Assembly (NCBI GenBank): GCA_036268075.1
Contig: DATAUV010000013.1
Location: 80,492-144,491 of the forward strand
Length of the DNA: 64,000 nucleotides
Origin: DATARH01 sp036268075
GTDB taxonomy: Bacteria; Pseudomonadota; Alphaproteobacteria; ATCC43930; CGMCC-115725
Direction of reading: 5' to 3'
In this document: positions 41,276 to 49,289 of the stretch, one piece after another
Layout: each line of letters starts with the position of its first letter
Numbering within the stretch: position 1 is the stretch's first letter
Translations under genes and position numbers: made by a program
The notes under the pieces: model-generated
What the model was told of the DNA's origin: nothing
Databases searched by the model: none
What the model saw: the letters and a program-made list of their open reading frames with translations, nothing else

Positions 41276-42280
41276 ATGGCCGATGACGGCATCGCCTTTG
41301 ACGGCAGGATCGCCGAGGCCGGCCCGCTCGGCGGCGCCGAGACCGCGTTTGTCGCGCTCGCCGAGGCGCTCGCCGCGCGCGGGCACCGCGTCCTCGCGCG
41401 GAGCCGGTGCGCCGGCCCGGTCGCCCATAACGGCGTCGAGTGGGCGCCGCTGTCCGCGGGCGTGCCGGAAAGCTGCGACCTCTATATCGGCAATCGCGGC
41501 CACCGGGTGATCGGGTTGGTGAAGCGGACCGGGCGGCGCGTCTTCTGGCTGCACAACCCGGCCCGCTACCTGCGCAAGCCGCGCAACGTATGGCGCCTCG
41601 CCTGGCACCGCCCGGTCGTCGTGTCCACCGGCTCGTACCACGCCTCGACCGTGCCCGGCTGGCTCGTGTCGGGCGGGCGCCGGGTGATCCCGTACGGCGT
41701 CCTCGACCGCTTTCGTCACGCCGAACCGCGCGAGCCGCCGCCGCCGCGCGCCGTCTTTACCTCGAACCCGATGCGTGGCCTCGGCTGGCTGCTCGATCTG
41801 TGGGTCACGCGGATCAGGCTCGCCGTGCCCGAGGCGGAATTGCACATCTATGCCGGACCCGCCGTCTACGGCCAGGCCGGCGGGCCGATGGAGGCAGTGC
41901 TCGGACGGGCGGAAAGCCTTGCCGCGCACGGCGTCCGCCGCCACGCCCCGGTCGGGCGCGACGAGCTCGCGCGAGTGCTGGCGAGCGCCCGGGTCATGCT
42001 CTATCGCGGCGATTGGGGCGAGACCTTCTGCCTCGCTCTGGCCGAGGCGCAGGCGATGGGGGTACCGGCGATCGTGCAGCCGCTCGGCTCGGTCGGCGAG
42101 CGGGTCATCGACGGCGAGACCGGGCGGGTCGTCGCAAACGACGACGAATTCGTTGCCGCCGCAATCGCCGCGCTCACCGACGACGCGGTATGGCGGCGCT
42201 GGCACCGGACCGCGCTCGACCGTCAGCGCGGGCTAAGCTGGGACGATGTCGCCAGGCGGTTCGAGAGCCTGATGCGATGA
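41276..42280 (+). CDS. Glycosyltransferase family 4, first copy
   Basis: A GT-B glycosyltransferase of about 334 residues from the ATG at 41276 (MADDGIAFDGR). The true start may be an upstream GTG/CTG, because the preceding codons read RRAALIV, a beta-strand-like lead-in. GPLGGAETAFVALAEALAARGHR binds the acceptor side. The C-terminal donor motif is ETFCLALAEAQAMGVPAIVQPLGSVGERV, with the E-x7-E pattern. It overlaps the next gene (ATGCGATGA). Confidence 0.85.
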   Translation: MADDGIAFDGRIAEAGPLGGAETAFVALAEALAARGHRVLARSRCAGPVAHNGVEWAPLSAGVPESCDLYIGNRGHRVIGLVKRTGRRVFWLHNPARYLRKPRNVWRLAWHRPVVVSTGSYHASTVPGWLVSGGRRVIPYGVLDRFRHAEPREPPPPRAVFTSNPMRGLGWLLDLWVTRIRLAVPEAELHIYAGPAVYGQAGGPMEAVLGRAESLAAHGVRRHAPVGRDELARVLASARVMLYRGDWGETFCLALAEAQAMGVPAIVQPLGSVGERVIDGETGRVVANDDEFVAAAIAALTDDAVWRRWHRTALDRQRGLSWDDVARRFESLMR

Positions 42281-43290
42281 CGCGGCTCTTGCAGGCGATG
42301 GCCGGGGCGCCGCATGGCGGAGCGGAAAACTTCTTCGTCCGCCTCGCCGGCGCGTTGCAGCATGACGGGCAGGAGCAGCGCGTGCTGATCCGCCGTGACG
42401 CCGCCCGCGCCGGAGAGCTTCGCCGGGTCGGGGTCGCCGTCACCGAGCTTGCGTTCGGCGGCCGCCTCGACTTCGCCACCGGCCGCGCCTTCCGCCGCGA
42501 GATCGCCGTGTGGCGCCCCGACATGGTGCTGACCTGGATGAGCCGCGCGACCCGGTTTTGTCCGCGCGGCGATTTCGTCCACCTCGCCCGGCTCGGCGGC
42601 TATTACGACCTCAAATATTACCGGCACTGCGACCACTTGATCGGGAACACCAAGGCGATCGTCGATTACGCGGTGACGCGCGGGTGGGCGGCGGAGCGGG
42701 TGCATTACCTGCCCAATTTCGTGCCCGATCCGGGCAAGCGGCCTCGCCTGGTGCGCGAAGAGGGCAGCGTCCGCGCGGTGGCGCTCGGGAGGCTGCATCC
42801 GAACAAGGCGTTCGACGTGCTGCTGGACGCGCTTGCGCAGGCTCCCGGGATCGATCTATGGATCGCCGGCGGCGGTGACCTGCTCGGGGCGCTGCGGCTC
42901 CAGGCGAGCCGGCTCGGGCTCGGGACGCGGGTGCGGTTTCTCGGTTGGCGGGACGATGTGTGGCCTTTGCTCGAAACCGCCGATTTTCTCGTCTGCCCGT
43001 CGCGGCTCGAACCGCTGGGGAATGTCGTGATCGAGGCATGGGCCGCGGGCGTGCCGGTGATCGCGACGGCGAGCGACGGGCCGGCCGCGCTGATCTCGCC
43101 CGCGGAGACGGGGTTGCTGGTGCCGGTCGATGACCCCGGGGCGCTGGCCGCGGCGATGACCCGGCTCGCCGGCGACGCCACGCTGCGCGCGCGCCTCGCC
43201 AGGGCGGGGCGGCTGGCCTACGAGGCCGAGTTCACCGAGGCTGCCGTCGTCACCCGCTATCGCGATTTGTTCGCCCGGATGGCGCGCTGA
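42277..43290 (+). CDS. Glycosyltransferase family 4, second copy
   Basis: A 337-residue GT-B enzyme starting MTRLLQAMAGAPHGGAENFFVRLAGALQHDG. Its donor domain has VRAVALGRLHPNKAFDVLLDALAQ and LVCPSRLEPLGNVVIEAWAAGVPVIAT, the GT4 E-x7-E motif. It overlaps the first GT4 by 4 bases and ends exactly on the first base of asnB. Sugar specificity is not readable from sequence. Confidence 0.88.
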   Translation: MTRLLQAMAGAPHGGAENFFVRLAGALQHDGQEQRVLIRRDAARAGELRRVGVAVTELAFGGRLDFATGRAFRREIAVWRPDMVLTWMSRATRFCPRGDFVHLARLGGYYDLKYYRHCDHLIGNTKAIVDYAVTRGWAAERVHYLPNFVPDPGKRPRLVREEGSVRAVALGRLHPNKAFDVLLDALAQAPGIDLWIAGGGDLLGALRLQASRLGLGTRVRFLGWRDDVWPLLETADFLVCPSRLEPLGNVVIEAWAAGVPVIATASDGPAALISPAETGLLVPVDDPGALAAAMTRLAGDATLRARLARAGRLAYEAEFTEAAVVTRYRDLFARMAR

Positions 43291-45056
43291 TGTGCGGCAT
43301 CGTCGGATTGATGACCCGCGATGGCGCCGCGCCGCCCGGCGCCTTGTTGCGCGCGATGGAGCCGGCCGTGGCGCATCGCGGCCCCGACGGCGAGGGGCAT
43401 TACCGCTCGGGCGATGTCGGGATGATGCAGGCGCGCCTGGCGATCATCGACCTCGCCACCGGCGACCAGCCGCTCTACGAGCCCGGCGGCGCGGCGCTGA
43501 TCGCCAACGCCGAGATCTACAACTATGTCGAGTTGCGCGCTGAGCTCCCCGACATCGCGTTCTCGACCCAGTCCGATTGCGAATTGCCGCTGCACCTCTA
43601 TCGCCGTCACGGGCTCGACTTCACCCAACACCTGCGCGGCATGTACGCGATCGCGCTGCACGATCCCGGCACCGGGCGGCTCGTGCTGGCGCGCGACCCG
43701 TTCGGGATCAAGCCGCTCTATTACGCCGAGACCGCGCAATATTTCGCGTTCGCCTCGGAGCCGCGGGCGCTGATCGCGGCCGGGATCGTGTCGCCGGTAT
43801 TGGCGAAGCCGGTGCGCGACGAGCTGTTGCAGATGCAGTTCTCGACCGGGCGCGAGACGATCTTCGCCGGCATCAACCGCGTGCTGCCGGGCGAGACCGT
43901 GGTCGTGCGTCAGGGCCGCATCGTCGAGCGCCGCCGCCGGGCCGCCTTGCCCGAGGGCGGGCCGCTCGTGCTCGACGAGGAGGAGGCGCTCGCGCGGCTC
44001 GACGCGGTGCTGCTCGACAGCGTGCGGATGCATCAGCGCTCGGACGTGCCGTTTGGCATGTTCCTGTCGGGCGGGGTCGATTCGACCGCGGTGCTGGTGA
44101 TGATGGCGCGGCTCGCCGAGCGGCCGGTGCGGGCCTTTACGGTCGGGTTTGGCGACGACGGCGGCGCCGACGAGCGGCCGATAGCGCGCGCGGTCGCCGA
44201 GGCGGTCGGGGCCGAGCATGTCGAGGTCGATTTCGACGAGGACGATTTCTGGCGCCTCCTGCCCAAAATCGCCCGCACCGTCGACGACCCGGCGGCCGAT
44301 TATGCGATGCTGCCGACCTATAAGCTGGCCGAGGCCGCGCACCAGGCCGGGCTCAAGGTGATCCTCTCGGGCGAGGGCGGCGACGAGCTCTTTGCCGGCT
44401 ATGGCCGCTATCGCAGCGTGATGCGCCCGTGGTGGATCGGCGGGCGGATGCCGCGGGTGAGGGGGGTGCTCGACGGGCTCGGCCTGTTGCGCGAGGAGAT
44501 CACCGGCTGGCGCGACGGCATCGCCGCCGCCGAGGCGCGCAGCGCCGCCTCCGGCCGCGGCCGGCTCCAGGTCGCGCAAGCGGTCGATTGCGCCGCGTGG
44601 CTGCCCAACGATCTGTTGGTCAAGCTCGACCGCTGCCTGATGGCGCACGCGACCGAGGGGCGCACGCCGTTTCTCGACCCCGAGGTCGCGAGCCTCGCCT
44701 TTCGTCTCCCCGACGAGCTCAAGATCAAGCGCGGGCTTGGCAAATACCTGCTGCGGCAATGGCTGGCCCAGCACCTGCCGATCGCCGCGCCGTTCGCCCG
44801 CAAGCGCGGCTTTACCGTGCCGGTGACGCGCTGGATCGCCCGCCGCGCCGGGGAGGTCGGAAGGCTGGTCGCGACGTCGGAGGGGGTGCGCGAGCTGTGC
44901 GACCCGGTCGCGGTGCAGCGGGTGTTCACCCAGGCCGCGCAAAAGCGCGCCGGCCGCGCCGCCTGGGGGCTGCTGTTCTACGCGCTATGGCACCGCTGCC
45001 ACATCGAGGGCAAGGAACTTCCCGCCGACGCGCGCGAAGCGTTGGCCGAGGTATAA
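43290..45056 (+). CDS. asnB: Asparagine synthase (glutamine-hydrolysing)
   Basis: A 588-residue AsnB-type enzyme. The processed N-terminus MCGIVGLMTRDGA leaves Cys2 as the glutaminase nucleophile. RGPDGEGHY and FASEPRALIAAG follow, and the synthetase domain has the PP-loop FLSGGVDSTAVLV near residues 256-268 and LSGEGGDELFAGY. Within a glycan cluster such paralogues often amidate a sugar or peptide carboxylate rather than make free asparagine, so the substrate is uncertain. It is the last gene of the cluster. Confidence 0.92.
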   Translation: MCGIVGLMTRDGAAPPGALLRAMEPAVAHRGPDGEGHYRSGDVGMMQARLAIIDLATGDQPLYEPGGAALIANAEIYNYVELRAELPDIAFSTQSDCELPLHLYRRHGLDFTQHLRGMYAIALHDPGTGRLVLARDPFGIKPLYYAETAQYFAFASEPRALIAAGIVSPVLAKPVRDELLQMQFSTGRETIFAGINRVLPGETVVVRQGRIVERRRRAALPEGGPLVLDEEEALARLDAVLLDSVRMHQRSDVPFGMFLSGGVDSTAVLVMMARLAERPVRAFTVGFGDDGGADERPIARAVAEAVGAEHVEVDFDEDDFWRLLPKIARTVDDPAADYAMLPTYKLAEAAHQAGLKVILSGEGGDELFAGYGRYRSVMRPWWIGGRMPRVRGVLDGLGLLREEITGWRDGIAAAEARSAASGRGRLQVAQAVDCAAWLPNDLLVKLDRCLMAHATEGRTPFLDPEVASLAFRLPDELKIKRGLGKYLLRQWLAQHLPIAAPFARKRGFTVPVTRWIARRAGEVGRLVATSEGVRELCDPVAVQRVFTQAAQKRAGRAAWGLLFYALWHRCHIEGKELPADAREALAEV

Positions 45057-45060
45057 AAAA

Positions 45061-45221
45061 TCCCCTCGCCCGCATTGCGTCGCATTGCGGGCGAGGGAGC
45101 GGCCCATCGCCGTGACGATGGGAGGGTGAGGGCGGCGCAAGCCGGGGGCGCCGCTCGCGTCGCTGCGCGCCGCGCCCTCACCCGGCCTGCGGCCACCCTC
45201 TCCCGCAATGCGGGCGAGGGG
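45061..45221. repeat. Long inverted-repeat element after asnB (CCCTCGCCCGCA family)
   Basis: It begins CCCCTCGCCCGCATTGCG and ends CCCGCAATGCGGGCGAGGGG. Inside are GGAGGGTGAGGGCGGCGC and GCGCCGCGCCCTCACCC in inverted order. CGCATTGCG is duplicated near the left end. It separates the asnB stop from the convergent mlaC-like gene and is closely related to 11976-12123. Confidence 0.85.
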
Positions 45222-45232
45222 AAAGTTGGAGG

Positions 45233-45862
45233 CTACGACGTTCGCTCCGCGCCGAGCGCGGCGGCCTTGCCGTTAAGGGTCGCGATCAGCCCGTTGACGC
45301 CTTGCGTTTGCAGGATTGACGAGAATTCGGACCGGCGCGTCGCCAACTCGCTGATCGTGCCGTTGAGGTAGATGTCGGCGATGCGCCAGCCGCCGCCCGA
45401 TTGCCGCATCAGATAGTTGATCTCGACGGGCTCGCCGGTCGACTTGACGATCCGGCTGGTGATGATCGTGCCGCCGGTGGATTGCTCCGCGCCGGTGACC
45501 TCGAGCTTTTCGCCGGCATAGGAGTCGAACCGGTCGGCGTAGACCGCGGCGATATACCGCTCGAAAGCCTGGGTGACCTGCTGCTGCTGCGTCGGGTTCA
45601 TCCCGTTCCAGCTTGTCCCGACCGCGAGCCGCGTCATCAGCGGCAGGTCGAAGACCCGGCCGACCACCGGCTCGATCTTGGCATAGCGTCCGTGCGCGCC
45701 GAGCGTCGGGCCGTTGCGCATCGCGTCGAGCAGCGTCGCGTAGAGGGTGCGCACGGCGTCGGCGCCAGCCTCGGCGCGTGCGGGAGCCCCTGGAAGCGTG
45801 AGGGACAGCGCCACGACGGCGGCGAGAAAAGTGCGTGCCGTCCAGTCTGCTGACCGTCTCAT
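45233..45862 (-). CDS. MlaC/Ttg2D-type periplasmic phospholipid-binding protein
   Basis: A 209-residue secreted protein. The signal peptide is about residues 1-30 (TFLAAVVALSLTLPGAPARAEA). The mature part has the MlaC fold pattern: FDLPLMTRLAVGTSWNGMNPTQQQQVTQAFERYIAAVYADRF, then IVKSTGEPVEINYLMRQSGGGWRIADIYLNG. MlaC shuttles phospholipids between outer and inner membrane. Here it is alone, with no mlaFEDB genes beside it; the hopanoid-linked HpnM subgroup is another possibility. Confidence 0.85.
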   Translation of the reverse strand: MRRSADWTARTFLAAVVALSLTLPGAPARAEAGADAVRTLYATLLDAMRNGPTLGAHGRYAKIEPVVGRVFDLPLMTRLAVGTSWNGMNPTQQQQVTQAFERYIAAVYADRFDSYAGEKLEVTGAEQSTGGTIITSRIVKSTGEPVEINYLMRQSGGGWRIADIYLNGTISELATRRSEFSSILQTQGVNGLIATLNGKAAALGAERTS

Positions 45863-46056
45863 GGGGCCCCCTGGGAAACGCCGAGTATGGCGGCAATAGA
45901 TGCGTCGCCACAGGCGGCATTCAAGCGCATGGCAGCGTCACGCCACGATTTTCGCAGAAACGCCACATTTGCTTTCCCGCAATCCTTGTGTCGACAGAGA
46001 CGCTGTCGCGGCGCCTTTTATCGGCTAAGCTCGAACTTTGCGGAGGATGGAGCCCC

Positions 46057-46362
46057 ATGTCTTACATCTATGTTGTGCAAATGGACATTCCCGCGGCGAT
46101 GGAAGCCGAATTGAACCGCGTCTACGACGCCGAGCATGTGCCGATGCTGTCGAAGGTGCCGGGGGTCCACAAGGTGACGCGCTATCGTCTCGAACAGTCG
46201 AACGACAGCCGCATGCAGAAATACATGGCGATCTACGAGATCGACTCGCCGGCGGTCGTGTCGTCGAAGGAATGGGAGGAGGCGGGCGCCTGGGGCGACT
46301 GGGCGACCAAGATCCGCCCGCACACGACCAGCCGCCACCACAGCTTCTTCGAGAAGGTCTGA
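46057..46362 (+). CDS. Small dimeric alpha/beta-barrel (EthD-like) protein
   Basis: A 101-residue protein starting MSYIYVVQMDIPAAMEAELNRVYDAEHVPMLSKVPGVHKVTRYRL. This beta-alpha-beta pattern with the DAEHVPMLSKVPG turn resembles ferredoxin-like dimeric barrels (EthD, DUF4286). The start follows GCGGAGGATGG. It is homologous by eye to each half of the protein at 58885-59553. No catalytic assignment is possible. Confidence 0.78.
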   Translation: MSYIYVVQMDIPAAMEAELNRVYDAEHVPMLSKVPGVHKVTRYRLEQSNDSRMQKYMAIYEIDSPAVVSSKEWEEAGAWGDWATKIRPHTTSRHHSFFEKV

Positions 46363-46369
46363 AAGGAGC

Positions 46370-46435
46370 GCGGGCGTCCCGCCCGCAGTTCTTACGCCCG
46401 CCCCCTGTTACGAAAGTTGCGGGCGGGACGCCCGC
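46370..46435. repeat. GC-rich inverted repeat (GCGGGCGTCCCGCCCGC core)
   Basis: 17-base arms at 46370-46386 and 46419-46435 are exact inverted copies, followed by similar AGTTCTTACG and ACTTCTTACG tails in direct orientation. It lies between convergent genes and could end transcription from both sides. The core matches the repeat at 21554-21612. Confidence 0.8.
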
Positions 46436-46440
46436 ACTTC

Positions 46441-48111
46441 TTACGACCGCAGGACCGCGCCGCTGGCCGAGCCGGTGACCTGGCCGTCGGCGTAGGCGAC
46501 CTGGCCGTTGACGATCGTGTGGGTGACGCCGCGCGCCGGCATGACCATGCGCTTGGCGCCGCCGGGCAGGTCGAAGCGGCGCTCGCCGCGGCTCGCCGAG
46601 CCGATCGTCGCCGGGTCGAAGATCGCGATGTCGGCGGCATAGCCCTGCTTGAGGCGGCCGCGGCCCTTGATCCCGAACAAATCGGCCGGCTGCGAGGTCA
46701 GCCGCGCGACCGCCTGCTCCAGCGTCATGATCTGCCGCTCGCGCACCCAGGTGCCGAGGAGGTAGGTCGGATAGCCGGCGTCGCACAGCATGTCGACATG
46801 CGCCCCGGCGTCGCCGAGCGCGATCAGGACGCGCGGGTCGACCAGATTCTCCTCGACCCGCTTGATGTTGGCGTTGAACTGCGCGAGCACGAACTCGATG
46901 TCGAGATCGTCCTCGAGGGTCAGGTCGAGGAAAGTGTCGAGCCCGTCCTTCCCGCGTTCCTTGGCGATGTCGGCGACGGTGCGGCCCTCATGACGCTTCA
47001 TCTCGGGCTTGTGCGCCTCATGCACGGTGATCCGACCCCAATCGCCGCTGAACCCGGTCGCATTCTTCAACTGCTCGCGGAAATGGTTGCGGAAGGCGGG
47101 GTCGGCGTAGACGGCGCGCTGCGCCTCCTTCGATTGGTCGGCGAAGACCCGAGCCCATGAGGTGAAGGCGGCGAACGAGAACGGGTTGCGCATGTTGACC
47201 TCGCGGGTCAGGGCCAAGGGCGAGGTCTGCGGCGTCGCGCCCGGCAGGGCCTTGGCTCGGCGCAACGTCTCGGGGCAGGCGTCGGGGATGTCGTCGCGCT
47301 GGAAAAGCGCGAGGAAGGTGACCGGCTGGCCGCTCTCGGCGAGAAGGAACGACAGCAGGTCGTGCTCGTCGTCGTCCATCACCGAAATCTTCTTGGTCAG
47401 CGCGATTTCGATCGCGCCCTTGCCCGTCTCCTTGAGCACGTTCGCATAGGCCTTGAGCTCGGCGCGGTCGGCATTGCGGCAGGCGAGGGGGCGCGCCTGG
47501 TAGCCCATATGCTGGTTCAAGACGGTCGTCGAAAAGCCGAACGCGCCGGCATCGACCGCCTCGCGCAGGAGCGCCTTGATCTGCGCGGTCTCGTCGGCGG
47601 TCGCGGCGCGCTCCATCGACGCTTCGCCCATCACGTAATGCCGGAATGGGGTCAGCGGCGCGAGAAAGCCGAGATTGAGCGCGGGGCCGCGCGCCGCCGC
47701 CGCGTCGAGGAATTCGGGAAAACTTTGCCAGTCCCAGGTGATCCCGGCATTGAGCACGTCGAACGGGATGGCCTCGACATTGACGAGGTCGCGCATCGCG
47801 ATCTCGCGCGCCTCGGGCAGGCAGGGGGCGATGCCGACGCCGCAATTCCCCATCACCACCGAGGTGACGCCGTGCCAGATCGACGGGGTGATCGCCCGGT
47901 CCCAGCAGATCTGCGCGTCGTAATGCGTGTGCGGGTCGATAAAGCCGGGCGCGACGACGCAATCGGCGGCGTCGATGGTCTCGTTCGCCGCGCCGGAAAT
48001 TTTGCCGATCTCGGCGATCCTGCCGTTCGACACGGCGATGTCCGCGACCTGTCTCGGCGCGCCGGTGCCGTCGACGATGGTGCCGTTCTTGATCAGCAAA
48101 TCGTAGGCCAT
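46441..48111 (-). CDS. N-acyl-D-amino-acid deacylase family amidohydrolase
   Basis: A 556-residue amidohydrolase. MAYDLLIKNGTIVDGTGAPRQVADIAVSNGRIAEIG forms the small beta domain, and APGFIDPHTHYDAQICWDRA is the metal-binding H-x-H strand. GVTSVVMGNCGVGIAPC carries the Cys typical of D-aminoacylases. The C-terminus has ALGDAGAHVDMLCDAGYPTYLLG, and GVTHTIVNGQVAYADGQVTG closes the fold. These enzymes cleave N-acyl-D-amino acids or related amides. I start at ATG 48111, since the frame further upstream is the shadow of the acyltransferase gene. Confidence 0.88.
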   Translation of the reverse strand: MAYDLLIKNGTIVDGTGAPRQVADIAVSNGRIAEIGKISGAANETIDAADCVVAPGFIDPHTHYDAQICWDRAITPSIWHGVTSVVMGNCGVGIAPCLPEAREIAMRDLVNVEAIPFDVLNAGITWDWQSFPEFLDAAAARGPALNLGFLAPLTPFRHYVMGEASMERAATADETAQIKALLREAVDAGAFGFSTTVLNQHMGYQARPLACRNADRAELKAYANVLKETGKGAIEIALTKKISVMDDDEHDLLSFLLAESGQPVTFLALFQRDDIPDACPETLRRAKALPGATPQTSPLALTREVNMRNPFSFAAFTSWARVFADQSKEAQRAVYADPAFRNHFREQLKNATGFSGDWGRITVHEAHKPEMKRHEGRTVADIAKERGKDGLDTFLDLTLEDDLDIEFVLAQFNANIKRVEENLVDPRVLIALGDAGAHVDMLCDAGYPTYLLGTWVRERQIMTLEQAVARLTSQPADLFGIKGRGRLKQGYAADIAIFDPATIGSASRGERRFDLPGGAKRMVMPARGVTHTIVNGQVAYADGQVTGSASGAVLRS

Positions 48112-48158
48112 GGCCAGTTGCTCCGTCGCGGGAATGGTCCCGAAACGGTAAGCCTGGC

Positions 48159-49289
48159 TTACGGTGCTGTCGATTGCGAATACGGCATGGCCTCGTGCGC
48201 GCGCCGGCGCCGCCCCCAGGCTAGCGCCTGCTTCTCGACGAGGTGCCACGACAGGTAGGAGAGCGGCAGCGCCACCGCGAGCGCCCCGAAAAACACCTGC
48301 CACCACGCCGCCTGTCCGTGCGTCAGCCAGACGATCAGGTTTTCGGCCGGCCAGCCGTAAATGTAGAGCCCGTAGGAGAGGTCGCCGACATGGCGGGAAT
48401 AGTCGAGGCCGGGATCGTGCCGGGTCGCGAAGCCAATGATCAGATAGGCGCCGGCGAGCGGGAACAGCATGATGAAGACGTGCAGCCAGACAAACCCGGC
48501 AAGCGCGGCGATCGCCAGCAACACGTAGGGCCAGCGATAGCTGAGCCGGTCGCGCAGGAACCACATCGCCATGCCCGAGGCGAAAAACCCCAGCAGCCAC
48601 GCCATCTCGCCGAAATCGCCGAACGGCTTCAGAGATTTCTCGAACGCCACCGCGGCGATGCCGATCGCGGTCAGCACCAGCGTCGTCGACAGCCGCAGCA
48701 GCCGCGTCATGCCGAGCAGCAGCACCATCCCGTACATCATCATCTCGTAGCGCAGCGTCCACAGCGACCCGTTGACGATGTTGCCGACCGAATTGTCGAC
48801 AAAGGTGACGCCGGGGAGGCTCGGCGAATTCGGTGTGAGGACGATCGAGCGCCCGAGATACGCGGTGAGGTCGGGGCTGTAGAGATAGTCGTGCCAGGAG
48901 AGGCTTGTCACCAACGGCCCAAGCACGAAGGCGCAGAGCAGCAGGTTGACCGCGAGGCCCGGGAAGATCCGCAAGACCCGCCGCAGCGCGAACCGTGCCG
49001 GCGCCGGGCGGCGGCAATAGCTGCCGGTGACGAGATAACCGCTGATCACGAAGAACACGAAAACGCCGACGAGGCCCAGCACGCATTGATTGCCGCTGAG
49101 CCGGACAAACGGCTCGTTGGCCTCGCTGCCCTCGGCGATCAGGAACGAGTGTGAAAACAGCACCGACAGCGCCGCGACGAGGCGCAGCGCGTCGAAATTG
49201 TTGGCGCGCTCGGCGACGCGGGTTTGCGGTATAGAGGCGGCCCCGGCGCGGGGATAACGCGTTGACGGGCCAAAGGGGATTACGGCCAT
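48159..49289 (-). CDS. Acyltransferase 3 (OafA/YrhL-like) integral membrane protein
   Basis: A protein of about 376 residues with roughly ten transmembrane helices. The motif NNFDALRLVAALSVLFSHSFLI has the conserved Arg and His. GVFVFFVISGYLVTGSYCRRP is the second conserved block, and FGALAVALPLSYLSWHLVEKQAL ends the helical bundle. Such proteins O-acylate surface sugars. The start MAVIPFGPSTRYPRAG at 49289 shares its CATG with the start of the divergent GNAT gene; an alternative ATG at 49301 lies inside that gene. Confidence 0.88.
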   Translation of the reverse strand: MAVIPFGPSTRYPRAGAASIPQTRVAERANNFDALRLVAALSVLFSHSFLIAEGSEANEPFVRLSGNQCVLGLVGVFVFFVISGYLVTGSYCRRPAPARFALRRVLRIFPGLAVNLLLCAFVLGPLVTSLSWHDYLYSPDLTAYLGRSIVLTPNSPSLPGVTFVDNSVGNIVNGSLWTLRYEMMMYGMVLLLGMTRLLRLSTTLVLTAIGIAAVAFEKSLKPFGDFGEMAWLLGFFASGMAMWFLRDRLSYRWPYVLLAIAALAGFVWLHVFIMLFPLAGAYLIIGFATRHDPGLDYSRHVGDLSYGLYIYGWPAENLIVWLTHGQAAWWQVFFGALAVALPLSYLSWHLVEKQALAWGRRRRAHEAMPYSQSTAP

